From: Agrostemma githago
Taxonomy: Eukaryota > Streptophyta > Magnoliopsida > Caryophyllales > Caryophyllaceae
NCBI GenBank assembly: GCA_958450325.1
Contig: OY288259.1
Coordinates: forward strand, 28,886,734 to 28,950,733
Direction of reading: 5' to 3'
Length of the DNA: 64,000 nt
Shown: piece after piece, positions 25,301 through 36,571 of the stretch
Layout: each line of letters opens with the position of its first letter
Numbering within the stretch: position 1 is the stretch's first letter
Notes under the pieces: generated by a model
Seen by the model: the letters and a program-made list of their open reading frames with translations, nothing else
Databases searched by the model: none
What the model was told of the DNA's origin: nothing
Made by a program: the position numbers and the translations under genes

Positions 25301-26338
25301 TGCGGCCCGCATATGAATGCCTAGATGTTAGTCTGAAAAATCATGAGACTCGGATACTATTGGAACAGTATGGAAACCGACTGTCAGTCATATGTCAAAC
25401 ACTGTCATAACTGCTAAATCTTCGCCAATGTGCAGCATATGTCGTCGTCCTTGCTATATACCATGACGTCGCCTTTGCTATTCTCTACATGGGATATCGA
25501 TATAATCGGGAAAATAAATCCCTCGGGTACCGGCGGACAGTGCTTCATTTTAGTAGCTATCGACTATTTCACCAAATAGGTCGAAGCTGAATCATACCGC
25601 ATTCACAATGCTAAGAATGTTGCCAAGTTTATCCAAAACAAGATAATATGTCGGTACGGCATCCCGCACGAATTTATCAGTAATCACATGACTCATTTTC
25701 AAGCCGAAACGGCAGCCCTGTTGACCAAGTATAAAATTCAAAGGCATACATCCTCACCCTACCATCCTCAGACAAATGGAGCGGTAGAGGCGGCGAATAA
25801 AACGATTGTCACCATACTAAAAAAGATGGCTGATAATTACCGGGATTGGCCCGATAAAATACCCTTTGCTCTATGGGGATATCGGACGTCGATCCGTACC
25901 GCAACCGGTGCGACACCGTATTACCTAACATACGGGATGGAGGCAGTCCAACTAGTCCAATTGGAGGTACCGTCCCTTAGAATCCTGCTAGAAAGTCAAG
26001 TACCTGAAGCTGATTGGGTCTGAGCACGGTATGACTCGTTAGTTCTACTAGACGAACGACGATCTCGTGCCCTCAATAATATCCAAATCTACCAGAAAAA
26101 GATTCAGCGGGCCTCATCAAAAGAGTAAGGCCCAGGAACATTAAGGAATGGGATCTGGTTCTTAAGTCTGTTCAAGCATTATTACCAGTTGACCCGAGGG
26201 GAAAATGCAAACCTATTGGGCCGGACCATATTTGGTAAAGAAGATCCTATCAGGAGGAGCGGTAATGCTGACAGATCGTGACGAGAATGAGTTCGTCAAC
26301 CCGACCAACCTGGACCACCTGAAACGTTACCACCCTTA
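22366..26338 (+). pseudogene. pol: Tat copy A pol: linker, RT, RNase H, integrase, heavily broken
   Basis: Resumes the polyprotein at TDYFVTPVFGAIQVGLYQP. Next come a short acidic SE-rich linker (22755-22790), RT (VCVDFRDLNKA, FMDGYAGYNQIKM, then VEVYVDDMIVKSRDRD near 23711-23770), RNase H (ATNKAVEYEE-like and ENQFADALSKLAS at about 24943-24980) and integrase (zinc region near 25380; DDE region with PYHPQTNGAVEAANKT at about 25755-25800). Breaks include a TGA at 22681, a stop before MAALFELF near 22900, a 32-base loss across the RT MPFG block at about 23645, and stops in the integrase. It is not functional. Confidence 0.92.
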
Positions 26339-26730
26339 GCCTTTCTCAATGTCATTACCAAAATTTGTCAAAATTATTTTTACAAAAAAACAAGTCAATA
26401 AGCTACAATTATTTATTCTACTGTCGCAAACATCTTGAACTAATAATCTTGGCGTAATTCGAAATTGCAAATTTACAAAAGCCTGAACTATGTTTGGTTT
26501 GATTCCGCTAATTGTGGATACGTAGGTAGCCCCTCAAAAGGGCGCAACCAGTGCAATCGAGAAAAGACATGAGCGGTCTAATAATAAACTTCCTTTAATA
26601 ATTAGTAAAACCCCGATAAACTCAGAAAATTACAAATGCAAAACTGAAAAATTTATAAAATTCAAAAGCACACGACACTCTAAAATAAATAGTAATAATA
26701 TTCAAATAATAAAAACTAAGGACTCGGTAT
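26339..26730. other. Spacer between copy A pol and the antisense gene
   Basis: About 390 bases of AT-rich, non-coding sequence between two convergent gene ends. It shares the GGATACGTAGGTAGCCCCTC block (reverse in copy B, about 40800-40820) with the copy B spacer. Confidence 0.7.
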
Positions 26731-28499
26731 TCAGGGCATCTTGCCCTTGCCCTTGTCCTTGGCCTCTTTGGCCGTCCACTGGCGACGACGCGAAGGCGAG
26801 CGTTCCCGAATCACCACGGGAACCTCCTTAGCCCGGACTCATTTCTTTGAACTCGAGTCCTCGATCACCTCAATTGGCCCGAGCCGGGCCCTCACAGGCT
26901 CAGGTAGCCGGTCACGCGGGCCTAGTAGGTCTGTGACCGCCAGTCTTGGCCAGAGCCGTCTTTCCAGGTCAGTCTGGGGGCTTAGCTGCCCCCGCGCGCT
27001 GCTAGCACCGGCATCCTTAGATCGAGTCTTAGTATGTGACTTAAGACTCGATTCTAATTAGACTAAAGTAGCTGGAATCTCTCCCTCGTCGAAGAAACCC
27101 CAGTTGTCCTTCGCCGTCTCCAGGCGAACCAATTCGAAGGTCTCATCAACCTTCAAGGCTATGCGAGCCTCCTCTGACTCCTCGGAAGTCCATTTCCGAT
27201 ATGCTTGGGAAACCCAAGCGGATTGCCAGGGGTTGGGTATAGTCCACATGGGACGGGTGAACCACCGTTGTAGCCATGTGTCACACATAGCGTCCGTCAA
27301 TCATTGCAAAACGCTAATGATTGCTTCAGTCTCAGAAATTCGCTGAGACGAACAAAACTGCCTTAGAATGCGGTCCGAGTAAATGTGAACAGTCCAGTCA
27401 AGTGACAGGACCACCAACTAGCGGGCTTGGTCCCTCTTGGCCAATCCCATCAGCTTTGAGAGAAACCACCAGTCGACGGTCCATCTAATTAAAGGACCAC
27501 CATGAAATACCAGTTCCTCATCCCAATATGCTCGGTTTATATGATGACTCGAGCTTATCCGTCGCCTCCTCGAGCTAATTTGGCTGCTACGGTAACTGGG
27601 TATACTCGAGGAGACTCTATGATTGATAGGCGTTCAGATAGCCAAATCTGAAAAAGGATACACAAATTTCGTAAGCAACAGAGTGGTTCGCTAGAGGCCA
27701 CTCGATCGAGTACTGCAGCTGACTCGATCTAGTAACCCCTCTGAAAACAGGCAGACGCTCTTTAAAGAGGTCAATCGATCGAGTGACAGGGCCACTCGAT
27801 CGAGTGACTCGCATACATAAGAATTTTCACGTATTAAAAAAAACGTGAGATGTATACCTGAAGAATACGGATGCTCCCCGACAGTTGACGGTCCGGGTCT
27901 ATTCGCCTGGCATCGAGACCCATAATGATCTCACCGGTGGCTAGCCAAGCTGGGCTATGACCAGTCTCCATCTGGTCAACCACACCAATCAGCCTGATCT
28001 GACCCAAGCACGACTCAGCCTCCATCATCCCTCCAAAGACATAGCGGTGCAGCATGCAAAAGGCGAAAGCCCTGCGCCTATGGGTAGCAGTAGCCCTCAC
28101 ATCTTGAGCGTTCATGAACTTGTCAGCCAGGTCAAAAAGGGAAATGGAATTTCCCCGCACCATTCGATCTGTCTCAGCATGAGACAAACCTAGGAAATCC
28201 CTTAGCCTCCTCCTTGGATCAGGGTAGAAAGGAGGGATAGCCGGACGAGCAGTAAGGCTCCAGCCGCCCACAGCTGCAATCTTTTCAAGAAGAGGGCATA
28301 TTTCTCCTCGCGGGAACGCAAAAACGTGATGGTTAGTATCCCAAAACATTAGGCAGGCGTCCAAAAAGTGTGAGTCGATCCTCAGACGTTGAAGTGGGAA
28401 TAAAGTAACGATTCCCATCCGGGTCAGCTGAACCTTTTCTTCGTCCCAAAAATATTGGGACCAAGCCAGAAGCATCGCAGTCAAGTGCTCGATACCCAT
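26731..28499 (-). pseudogene. Antisense plant-mobile-domain gene of copy A, decayed exon 2
   Basis: Exon 1, 28499-27858, is open: starts MGIEHLTAMLLAWSQYF, then HHVFAFPRGEICPLLEKIAA and RRRLRDFLGLSHAETDRM, matching copy B throughout and the plant mobile domain (aminotransferase-like, as in MAIN/MAIL1). The intron is 27857-27648 (CAG/GTATAC to TTTTTCAG) and contains the CTCGATCGAG palindromes. Exon 2, 27647-26731, begins IWLSERLSII and has several stops and a length not divisible by three; TDAMCDTWLQRWFTRPMW and the basic tail KDKGKGKMP are still clear. The gene runs opposite to pol, between pol and the 3' LTR. Function in the element is unknown. Confidence 0.85.
27700..27812. repeat. Palindrome cluster inside the intron of the copy A antisense gene
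   Basis: Units CACTCGATCGAGTA, GACTCGATCTAGTA, AATCGATCGAGTGA and CACTCGATCGAGTGA, in the intron at the same position as the copy B cluster. Confidence 0.88.
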
Positions 28500-28594
28500 A
28501 GCAGATATTTGAGTCTTCTTAAAAGTCTAAAAGATTTTGAGAGGAGAAAAAAGAATTTGATTTAGGATGCAGAAAGTTGAAGCACGAAGTCCTA

Positions 28595-28602
28595 TATTTA
28601 TA
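28595..28602 (-). promoter_or_regulatory. TATA box of the copy A antisense gene
   Basis: TATAAATA on the minus strand, about 96 bases before the ATG at 28499. Copy B has a TATA about 103 bases before its ATG, so the position is conserved between copies. Confidence 0.65.
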
Positions 28603-29045
28603 ATAGGAAACCCTAATTGTAACCCTAACTGTCATGCCTCCTCAGCAAACATGGGCCCTACACGCGCATGCCTGATTTTAGATAAGAACCCAAGATAGGA
28701 ATCAATTCGTTCCGAGCATTCCTAAAAATTTCTAAAATTTTTGCTTTTCAAAAATCAATATTTTTATTCCCTAGCATGAGTCGGTGTTTCACCCATGTGT
28801 TACATGCAAATTGTTATGTGTCAACATACAAGTACACCCAAGACTTCAGAGGGAAGTTTCCACGTAGCTCATTTAGCCCCCACGGAGCTATCATCATCAG
28901 GACATGTATGACCCTTTTCTTATGGCTGGCGAGCCCTTCACGCGAGTCTAATGGACTATAAACGACCCGACCGGAAGGCTGCCAGGTCGTAATCTGCGAT
29001 TGGTCTGGTAGCTACTCTGACTTTTGCCTTGTCCAAACCTCAGTC
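28603..29045. other. Upstream region of the copy A antisense gene
   Basis: Non-coding; includes GCGAGCCCTTCACGCGAGTC and the TCAGAGTGGGGG tract, both conserved in copy B at 38180-38320 in reverse. Confidence 0.6.
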
Positions 29046-29058
29046 AGAGTGGGGGCTC
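29046..29058 (+). promoter_or_regulatory. Polypurine tract of copy A
   Basis: AGAGTGGGGGCTC directly before the LTR start TGTAGACACC. Copy B has AGAGTAGGGGCTC in the same position. Confidence 0.9.
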
Positions 29059-29442
29059 TGTAGACACCCGCATTTTGCCTGTTAGTGTCTGTAGCAGTTC
29101 TCGACAAAACACCCGATGATGATCGGACGTAAACGTGACTTAATAAACTCGAATACAGGCTCAAAATCAATAATATCCGACATGGGCATTTAGCGGAGTA
29201 CAAATCTCTCAAAATCAACCTCAAATCAAGGCCAAGTGGGTCCTTTCCACTAAAATGAGACTAATTTGGTCCAAAACCGATACCAAAAAATAAAACCGTC
29301 TTTTAGCGACTGGGTCAAAACCCGGTCAAGGACGAATCCGACACATAAAACCAACCATGTGAACTTCTGGAAACTTGCGCCCAATCAACATCTTTCAAAA
29401 TTCAAAAAGTCAACCCCTTCCTAAAATGGCTCACCCGCCTGA

Positions 29443-29583
29443 TCCACTCGATCGAGTGGATCTACAAAAACCAAGCAGACCCTCCTCTTTAGGGTACTCG
29501 ATCGAGTGGAGGTACAAAAACCGAGCAGACCCTCCTCTTCAGGGCACTCGATCGAGTACGCTAGGGCCACTCGATTAAGTGAC
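29443..29583. repeat. Palindrome cluster upstream of the copy A LTR TATA
   Basis: Units include CCACTCGATCGAGTGG (the longest perfect palindrome here, extended by GAT/ATC on both sides to 22 bases), TACTCGATCGAGTGG, CACTCGATCGAGTAC and CACTCGATTAAGTG. The last unit ends about 20 bases before the TATA. Confidence 0.92.
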
Positions 29584-29604
29584 CCTAGGTCGTGGGGCAT
29601 TTCC

Positions 29605-29612
29605 TATAAATA
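29605..29612 (+). promoter_or_regulatory. LTR TATA box of copy A
   Basis: TATAAATA followed by CCCCCTC, about 546 bases into the LTR. Copy B has TATATAAA at the equivalent place. Confidence 0.75.
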
Positions 29613-30044
29613 CCCCCTCAAACCCTTCACAATTTCAAGTTTTTTTCCATGCATTACAACCTACATTTTGCAACCCTAACTCACATCCTCACTACTCTTC
29701 AACCCTAAGCATCCCTAAGCAAAACCTAGCCCTTTATCTCTCGAAAAACCGATAAACCATCACCATAAATACACAAACCATAACTCTACTTACATCCTCG
29801 ATACTCCCGCACTCTCGTCACTATTTACGAGTCCGTTTCCGTGACCATTTTAAGCATGTAGGTTGAGGGGGTCATCAACCCATTTTCTCTCTTTTCTCTT
29901 CCTCTCTATCTCGATATACATATATACATATTGTACTTTATATTATAGTTATTTTAGCATACTAACACAAACTTTTTTTATTGCTTTTTTATCATTGTCG
30001 CATTTTGATTTTCGTTCATTTCTTATCGTCACTTTAATACCGCG

Positions 30045-30045
<1 letters not shown>

Positions 30046-30080
<35 letters not shown>
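30046..30080. repeat. (TA)n tract of the copy A 3' LTR
   Basis: TA units between the LTR sequence GTATAATATA and the E1 start AGAGGAAGG. It is the entry site of the DNA elements on its right. Confidence 0.9.
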
Positions 30081-30084
<4 letters not shown>

Positions 30085-30950
30085 GAAGGTTCTTATGAGT
30101 CCTATATATTTGAGTCCCTAAGTCCTTTTATCATCCATTGGATGATAATACAATGGATGGATGAGATGTATTGAGATTTTGTATTAAAAAAACAAGATAT
30201 TGTTTCCTAATTTGAAGGAGTGTAACATCCAACAAAATAGGAAACACAATCAGTATTTCAATAATTATGTGTAGGGCGTATTTATTAGAGTAACACGTTT
30301 GTAACATTAAAGTAACACAAAGTATCTATTAGAATAACACGTTTGTCAAACGTAGTAACACAAAGTATCTATTAAAGTAACACGTTTCTAACGTTGGAGT
30401 AACATAAAGTATCAATTAGAGTAACACGTTTGTAACGTAGTAACACAAAGTATCTATTAAAGTAACACAAAGTATCTATTGGAGTAACATTATTATTCAT
30501 AGGTTGAGTTAATAATTATGTTCAATGTTGGGGCATATAACTCTGAAATCAATTTAAGCATATTTGCATGATGTTCGTTAGAGTAACACCAAACTTTAAC
30601 CAGGGTAACAGTTCTATACAATAAGAGTAACACAAAATATATTAAGGAGAGGAGAAGATATGCGGTAAATTATTATTTTTAGTTCTATATAATAAGAATT
30701 TAATTTTTTTAAATGAAAATCTTATTTGTGAAGGAATATGTGTGTGAGAGACGGGTATTATTTTTTATAGAAGAGATATTAAATGATGAGTAAATTAAGG
30801 AGAGGGAGATATTTACCAAATATAGTCACTTGCTTTAATTACTCAAACAAATCACAACCATCAATCTCTTTCTAATCGAAGAGATGTGGTGAGGACTCAC
30901 AGACTCAATTTTTAAAGGTGGACTCACTTGATCCTCTCTCTCTCTCTCTA
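30081..30950. mobile_element. E1, non-autonomous DNA element with GTAACAC repeats
   Basis: Begins GAGGAAGGTTCTTATGAGTCC and ends, read inward from the right, GAGGATCAAGTGAGTCC, an imperfect terminal inverted repeat that also includes TTGAGTC and AAGTCC/GAGTCC steps. The interior has at least 15 AGTAACAC units (spaced by AAAGTATCTATT words) and no gene. About 870 bases, with TA tracts on both sides. Confidence 0.75.
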
Positions 30951-31253
30951 TGTATATATATATATAGTAAGGCTCTTATGAGTCCTTTACTATACATGAG
31001 TCCATAAGTCCTCATCCTGTCCATTGGATGGGATGAGGATGGATGGACAAGATGCATCCATTTAAAAAAAAAAGAAGAAGAAAGATTTACGTTCCTAAAA
31101 TAGCTCCCAAGAATTTAGGAAACAATAACTCCCTTGATCACGTTAATTCATCATTCATACGTTCATTCATTCATTCAAACGTGAGAAAAAAACCCTTTCT
31201 TCATCACATTCATTCATTCAATCAATCAATTATGTGCTCGAAATCCCGTTACA

Positions 31254-32130
31254 ATGGATTCAATGACCGCGTCATCTTCTTCAGCTATTGATAAGCAATT
31301 GATCGAGTATAACAAATGGTGAGTTTCAATATTTCTTTCACGTCAATTTTCATTGTTGCTATTGCTTTCATTGTTGCGTTACTTTTTAACGTCAATTTTA
31401 ATGTTGATATTGCTTTCATTGTTATTACATTCATCATAGTTTCCTATCAATGGTTAGTTACACTCTCGATCTGTATAGATTCCAGGGTTTTATGTTTCTT
31501 ATTTAGGTTTTCCATGATATACACTGATACTATTGCATTGTTTTATATTAATGCAGAAACGTCATTGAAGTAACATACCTTCTGAGTTACAGTAACACTT
31601 AATTGCAATTACAGTAACACACTAAACGTTTAGAAAAAGGGTTTTGATGATGATGTTAAAGTAACGTAGTGTACTAGTTAGAGTAACACAACTTATGAAT
31701 TGATATAACACATTTGTTGCACGTTAATTTTAATGTTGATATTGCTTTCCTTGTTATTTCATTCATCATAGTTTCCTGTCAATGGTTTGTTCCTCTATCG
31801 ATCTTTATAGATTCCAGGGTTTTATGTTTCTTATTTAGGTTTTCCATGATATACACTGATACTATTGTTTTGTTTTATATTAACGCAGAAACGTCATTGA
31901 AGTAACATACCTTCTGAGTTATAGTAACACTTAATTGCAATTACAGTAACACACTGAACGTTTAGAAAAAGGGTTTTGATGATGATGTTAAAAGTAACGT
32001 AGTGTACTAGTTAGAGTAACACAACTTATGAATTGATATAACACATTTGTTGCATGGGTGTAACATCGTTTAATTTTGTGCAGGTGGTATTGGCAAAGAA
32101 GCGACCGCACAAGACAGCAATGGAAAAGGT
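31254..32130 (+). pseudogene. Rightward gene fragment in E2, exons with GT-AG borders
   Basis: ATG at 31254 gives MDSMTASSSSAIDKQLIEYN, then the donor AAATG/GTGAGT. A possible second exon at about 32083-32128 (acceptor TTTGTGCAG, donor AAAAG/GTGAAA) would keep frame and adds WWYWQRSDRTRQQWK. The next exon candidate after TTTTTTGCAG near 32352 runs at once into a stop. A second copy of exon 1 lies at about 32442-32518 with conservative changes (MDSMSATSSSTVDKQLIEYN). Family not recognised; it occupies the place of the small gene at 123-401 in E0. Confidence 0.45.
31390..32060. repeat. Tandem duplication of about 332 bp in E2
   Basis: The block beginning GTCAATTTTAATGTTGATA at 31391 is repeated from 31723 with few changes, including GTAACATACCTTCTGAGTTA and AAAGGGTTTTGATGATGATG. 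A partial third copy begins near 32598. The duplicated unit is intron sequence of the fragment gene and holds GTAACAC units. Confidence 0.88.
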
Positions 32131-32898
32131 GAAATTTTACTCATTTGATTAATCATGGATTAATAACAGTGGTTCATTGCTCTCGTTTTAGTATAGATCC
32201 CAGATTTAACATATGCTTTACTAATATTATTGTTTTGTTTTATGTTGAAGTAGACACGGCGTTGAAGTAACATACGTTATGAATTACAGTACCACCTAAT
32301 TTTAATTAGAGTAACACAAAACGAGTATCATTTTGTAACGAGTTTTTTGCAGGTAGCATTTGCCAAGAACCGAATGCACAGGAATGGTGAGTTTTTTTTC
32401 GTCATCACGTTCCGTCATTCATTCAATCAAATATGAAGTCGAAATCCCATTACCATGGATTCAATGAGCGCGACATCTTCATCAACTGTTGATAAGCAAT
32501 TAATCGAGTATAACAATGGTGAGTTTTGATATTTTTTTCACGTTCTGCTTCAATTTTTATTCATGGATACGTCGTGCGTCAATTTGCGTTTTTTTCCGTC
32601 AATTTTCATGTTGATATTGCTTTCATTGTCATTTCATTCATCATAGATTCATATCAATGGTTAATTGTTATAGATTCCATAGTTTTATGTTTTTTATTTA
32701 GGTTTTCCATGATATACACTGATACTGTAGATCCCAGATTTAACGTATGCTTCACTGATATTATTGTTTTGTTTTCTGTTGAAGCAGACACCGCATTGAA
32801 GCTTCATTGATACGGACTTTTAATGGCAGAAAACAAGGCAAATGTGGAAAGCTTGTGTGGATTAATTTGGGAGTTCAGGTTGCAGAGATAGCCGGTTT

Positions 32899-32914
32899 CT
32901 GGGGGGGGGGGGGA
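32899..32914. repeat. G homopolymer in E2
   Basis: A run of 14-15 G within TTTCTGGGG...GATATTGG. Confidence 0.9.
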
Positions 32915-33542
32915 TATTGGCAAAACACAGGAACTGGATTTTGTACACATTTTTTTACACATAGCGCTGTGCTACGTTGAAATTAACTATATATTTATTT
33001 AATACATGTGTATTTGGTTAGAGTAACATCTCATGTCTATTGGAGTAACACCATTCGTTAGTTATAGTAACAGACATAATGCATGAAAGTAACTGAGGAC
33101 AGCAACGTTGTTTAAACAATTCATTACCAAAGTAACTGAGGATAACTTGGATTAGAACCATTCATTACCAAAGTAACAACATTTGTTTTTTAAAGAACCA
33201 TATATAATGCGTCATTGATAATAGCATTGTTTAACCATGAGACAAAGAATAACACAATTAATACCTTAGAGTAACATCATTTGTTCATTAAAGTAACAGT
33301 TATAATGCGTCAATGTAACACAATGATTATGAGACCACATTTGTATATTGGGTAAACTTCATTCATTCCAATAGTAACACCGGTCGTTAATTACAGTGAC
33401 AGGAATAATTAGTCAGGGTAACAGAGTTTAACAGCGTTGTTCCATTGGTGATAATCAAAATACTAATGTACATAACAAGTTTCGAAAACGATACAAAGCA
33501 TTATTCGTAATTAGAAAAAGATGACATAATTCGTTAGACACG

Positions 33543-33670
33543 TTATTTTTTTCGACCCTTTATTGGCTTGCTCTTGGGACCATCGATGATCTTTTGCCTC
33601 GCACCCACATACTTATCTACGTTATCCAACAACCGCGATCGCACCTTGATTTGTCTCCTCCTTTTGCCAT
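33543..33670 (-). pseudogene. Leftward last exon in E2, basic C-terminus
   Basis: Acceptor ACTTTTCAG at 33673-33671, then 128 bases to a TAA: DGKRRRQIKVRSRLLDNVDK, then YVGARQKIIDGPKSKPIKGR and two lysines. The strongly basic end resembles the C-termini of FAR1-like element proteins and would act as a nuclear signal, but I see no diagnostic motif. It has the same strand and relative place as the last exon of the E0 transposase. It is probably what is left of a transposase gene after an internal deletion (inference). Confidence 0.4.
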
Positions 33671-33881
33671 CTGAAAAGTACAATAATTATGTACAACTAT
33701 TGTTACAGTTTAATTTAATATATAAAATTAAAGTACAACTGATACGAGTGAAAGAAAACACCATATGTACAGCTGATACGCGTTAAAGTAACACAAAGAA
33801 GTGTTAGAGTAACATAGAGTGCAAATTAGAGTAACACGTCTACACAATTAAATGTACCAGATTACTAGCATTCAAAGTAAC

Positions 33882-35453
33882 TGATAAGTGTAGTTTGTAG
33901 TGCCTATTTTGTTGTATTTTGGTCCCATTTTCCTTGTGGATTCGCTCCTTGGGAGCGATTTATGGGCTACTTATACTTCTTCTAGTTTGTTTTAGGTTCC
34001 CGAGACCATTCATGAAGAATTGGAACGATTTCGACTCGTTTCATGCACTTTTGGAGCCAACGAAGAGAAGGAACGATCACTCGATGCCTTGGATTCGATC
34101 CCGAGACCTTGGGACCCGATCCCAAGCCTCTTAGACTCGATCCCGAGCCCCGAGAATCGGTGAGAAGCCCATGAGAACCAAGGAGGGACCAAAAAGATCA
34201 TAATGAAGGCCTACAAGGTCCTTCCCGGGCGGGATGATGCCTTCCCGACCGGGAAGGAGTGTGCAATTGAAGCAGCTACTATCTCGAGGCCTTCCCGACC
34301 AGGACCAAGCCTTCCCGGCAGGGAAGGAGCACCTGCTGCGCGTGACTACTTCTTTTCTCCTCCTTCATTCTTGTAACCTTATAAATACTCCTCCCTTGTA
34401 TTGTTTATGTATCTTTCATGATCCTAGACTCTCTTAGGCCTCTCTTAAGCATTCAAACCCTAGATTAGTGCTCCTCTCATTAGTTTTAATCTTCCTTTAA
34501 TCTTTAGTTAATCTTTGTAATTAGTCTTGTATTAAAGAGATTCTTGAAGAACTCTTCCAAGCTTGACAACCTTGGGGTTTTGTTTGGGTTTCTTATTAAT
34601 TCAAGTTCTCATGTTTTTCATCCTTTGTTAATTTGGTATAATCCTCTTCCTCTCTTTACTCTTGTTCTTGTTTATTTATCAAGTTTGAATTTTTACATAT
34701 TGTTTATTGTTATTGTTTGTTCATTATGGATGTTTGGATGTTTAGTTTGATTTCTCTTGTTTATGTTAGTTTGAGTTTGATAATGAGTGAGTAGTTCTCT
34801 AGTGGGGTTGGTAGGGGGATTCAGGGTAGATTATGGGCGATTAGGGTTTGATTAGGGGTAAAGGTTACATCTTTGTTGCTAGTCACATATTAGGCACTCC
34901 ATGTGTTTGTTGAAATGCTTGTGTGGGTAGTAGTGGCCAATGCTTTCTATACTTTTTCTCTTCTTCTCATTGTTTGACTAGTGTGTTATTGTGTCGGGTT
35001 TAGTCTTAGACACGAGAGTGCGGACTTGGGTTTTGACGCGAGAGCGCAAACCGACTCTAGCAACTAGGAGACACCTATACCCTTGATCACCCAATTACCC
35101 TACTACGTAATACACTTAAGAACCCGACTTAACCCTACTCCCTTCCATATTTGATTTCTCTACCTAGTTAGTTATCATTTTCTCTAGTTTGCTAGTTTGT
35201 TTATTCTTTAGTTATTTCATTTAGTCTTGTTATAGCTAGTTCATTGTTAGTCTAGTTCATACCTCTTCTCCATCATAGTTTGTCAATTATCGCCTTCTTT
35301 GTGTTGTTTTCGTAGCTTAGTCTCGTTTCCAGTGAACCTAGTCTAGACTTTACATTACCGTCTCTGTGGACACAACCCGACTTACCCTAGCTACCCACTA
35401 GGATTAGTTGGTTATTTATTGACGGTTGGGGACACGACAAATCCTTACCATCA
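33882..35453 (+). mobile_element. Solo LTR F, TGATAAGTGT family
   Basis: TGATAAGTGTAG to CCTTACCATCA, 1572 bases. Target duplication GTAAC at 33877-33881 and 35454-35458. Shares the GGTTCCCGAGACC and GAGAAGCCCATGAGAACC blocks with C, D and G. TATA TATAAATA near 34381. Confidence 0.94.
34222..34330. repeat. Palindrome cluster in solo LTR F
   Basis: Units TCCCGGGCGGGA, TCCCGACCGGGA, TCCCGACCAGGA and TCCCGGCAGGGA, ending about 50 bases before the TATA near 34381. Confidence 0.88.
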
Positions 35454-36347
35454 GTAACGCAAAGATGGGATTAAAAGTAACATGTCTTGTACATTACAGT
35501 AACACATGGTCGTCTTTAAAATAACATCATACATGTGTAACTGTGGACATGACATAGGTCCACCCCGACACGGCCACGCGCGGGTTTGGGTAGGCGAATG
35601 AATCTCTATATGAGAATAGATCGAATTGAAATTTAGGTCTATGTGGAGTCGCCACCGAATTTTGTGGTTATTCGGAACCATTCGAGCCCACTCTATGTCG
35701 TAGTGGGCCGTATAAAAAATACGGCCCATTTCCGATGTCAGAGTTTATTGGGCTCGTCCCTTTGCATTTGATACCGATACCGACTTTATCGGATATCGTG
35801 TATTGAATGACTCTCGTGCGCCTACGGTTTCGGACATCCGGAAACCGAGGTTCTGAGTAAGGGGTGAGGGTACGTGTTGGGAAGCCCACAAAGGACACCC
35901 AACCCCGCCCGCACATTAGCGGCCTCTACTAAGAATTCGAATGACTTTCCAATACGCGCGTTAGTTAAACGGGAAAAATGCTTATGCAAACATTGTTTTT
36001 CCTAGGTATGTGAATGGAATGGAAAAGGGTTTCTAAGTCAATTTAATGCAATTAATTCTACGTCAAAGTGGAATTTTAGCATGTGGGTTCATTTAGTACA
36101 ATAAACGAACAAAAATTAAATTGACAAAAGAAATAACAAACGCGTTAGTAACGATGTAATGATTTAACGAATAATAACGGTTTGTGCAAATAATAAATGA
36201 GATGAAAAGATGCAAATATGATGACGTATGTTTTGAAAAGGTAGTAATACACGTGATTGATTAAACACGTGCTGATCTAACTCGCAAATTACTACCGAGT
36301 TTTGAAAATAGAATAATGTACGACTTATTGTGTTAATCGTTATGAGG

Positions 36348-36571
36348 CTACTCGATCGAGTGGTCGATGGACTCGATCGAGTAGACCCGTAAAAGACGAT
36401 TCTGCTTTGCGTTATGGACCATTCTCGGCCGAGTCATTGACCAACTCGGTCGAGTACATGGCCACTCGACCGAGTCACTGTGAGACTCGATCGAGTGGGG
36501 GTCGTAATTAACACTCTGACTCGATTTTGTGGTGTCACTCGATCGAGTGACTAAGGCACTCGGTCGAGTGG
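36348..36571. repeat. Palindrome cluster in the promoter-distal half of the copy B 3' LTR
   Basis: About eight units: CTCGATCGAG several times, CTCGGCCGAG, CTCGGTCGAG and CTCGACCGAG, so all four central dinucleotides of CTCGRYCGAG occur. The same cluster is at 57053-57272 in the 5' LTR. Confidence 0.93.

Larger units (their letters stand above)
29059..30046 (+). mobile_element. 3' LTR of Tat copy A, first part (U3 and start of R)
   Basis: TGTAGACACCCGCATTTTG start shared with copy B. Runs through a palindrome cluster (29443-29583) and a TATA (TATAAATA 29605-29612), then into a TA tract at 30046 where E1, E2 and E3 entered. Continues at 60121. Confidence 0.92.

Noticed and set aside
31316..31905. 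Two similar Phe/Ile-rich frames in E2
   Set aside because: They translate the 332-bp intron duplication; composition is that of AT-rich intron sequence.
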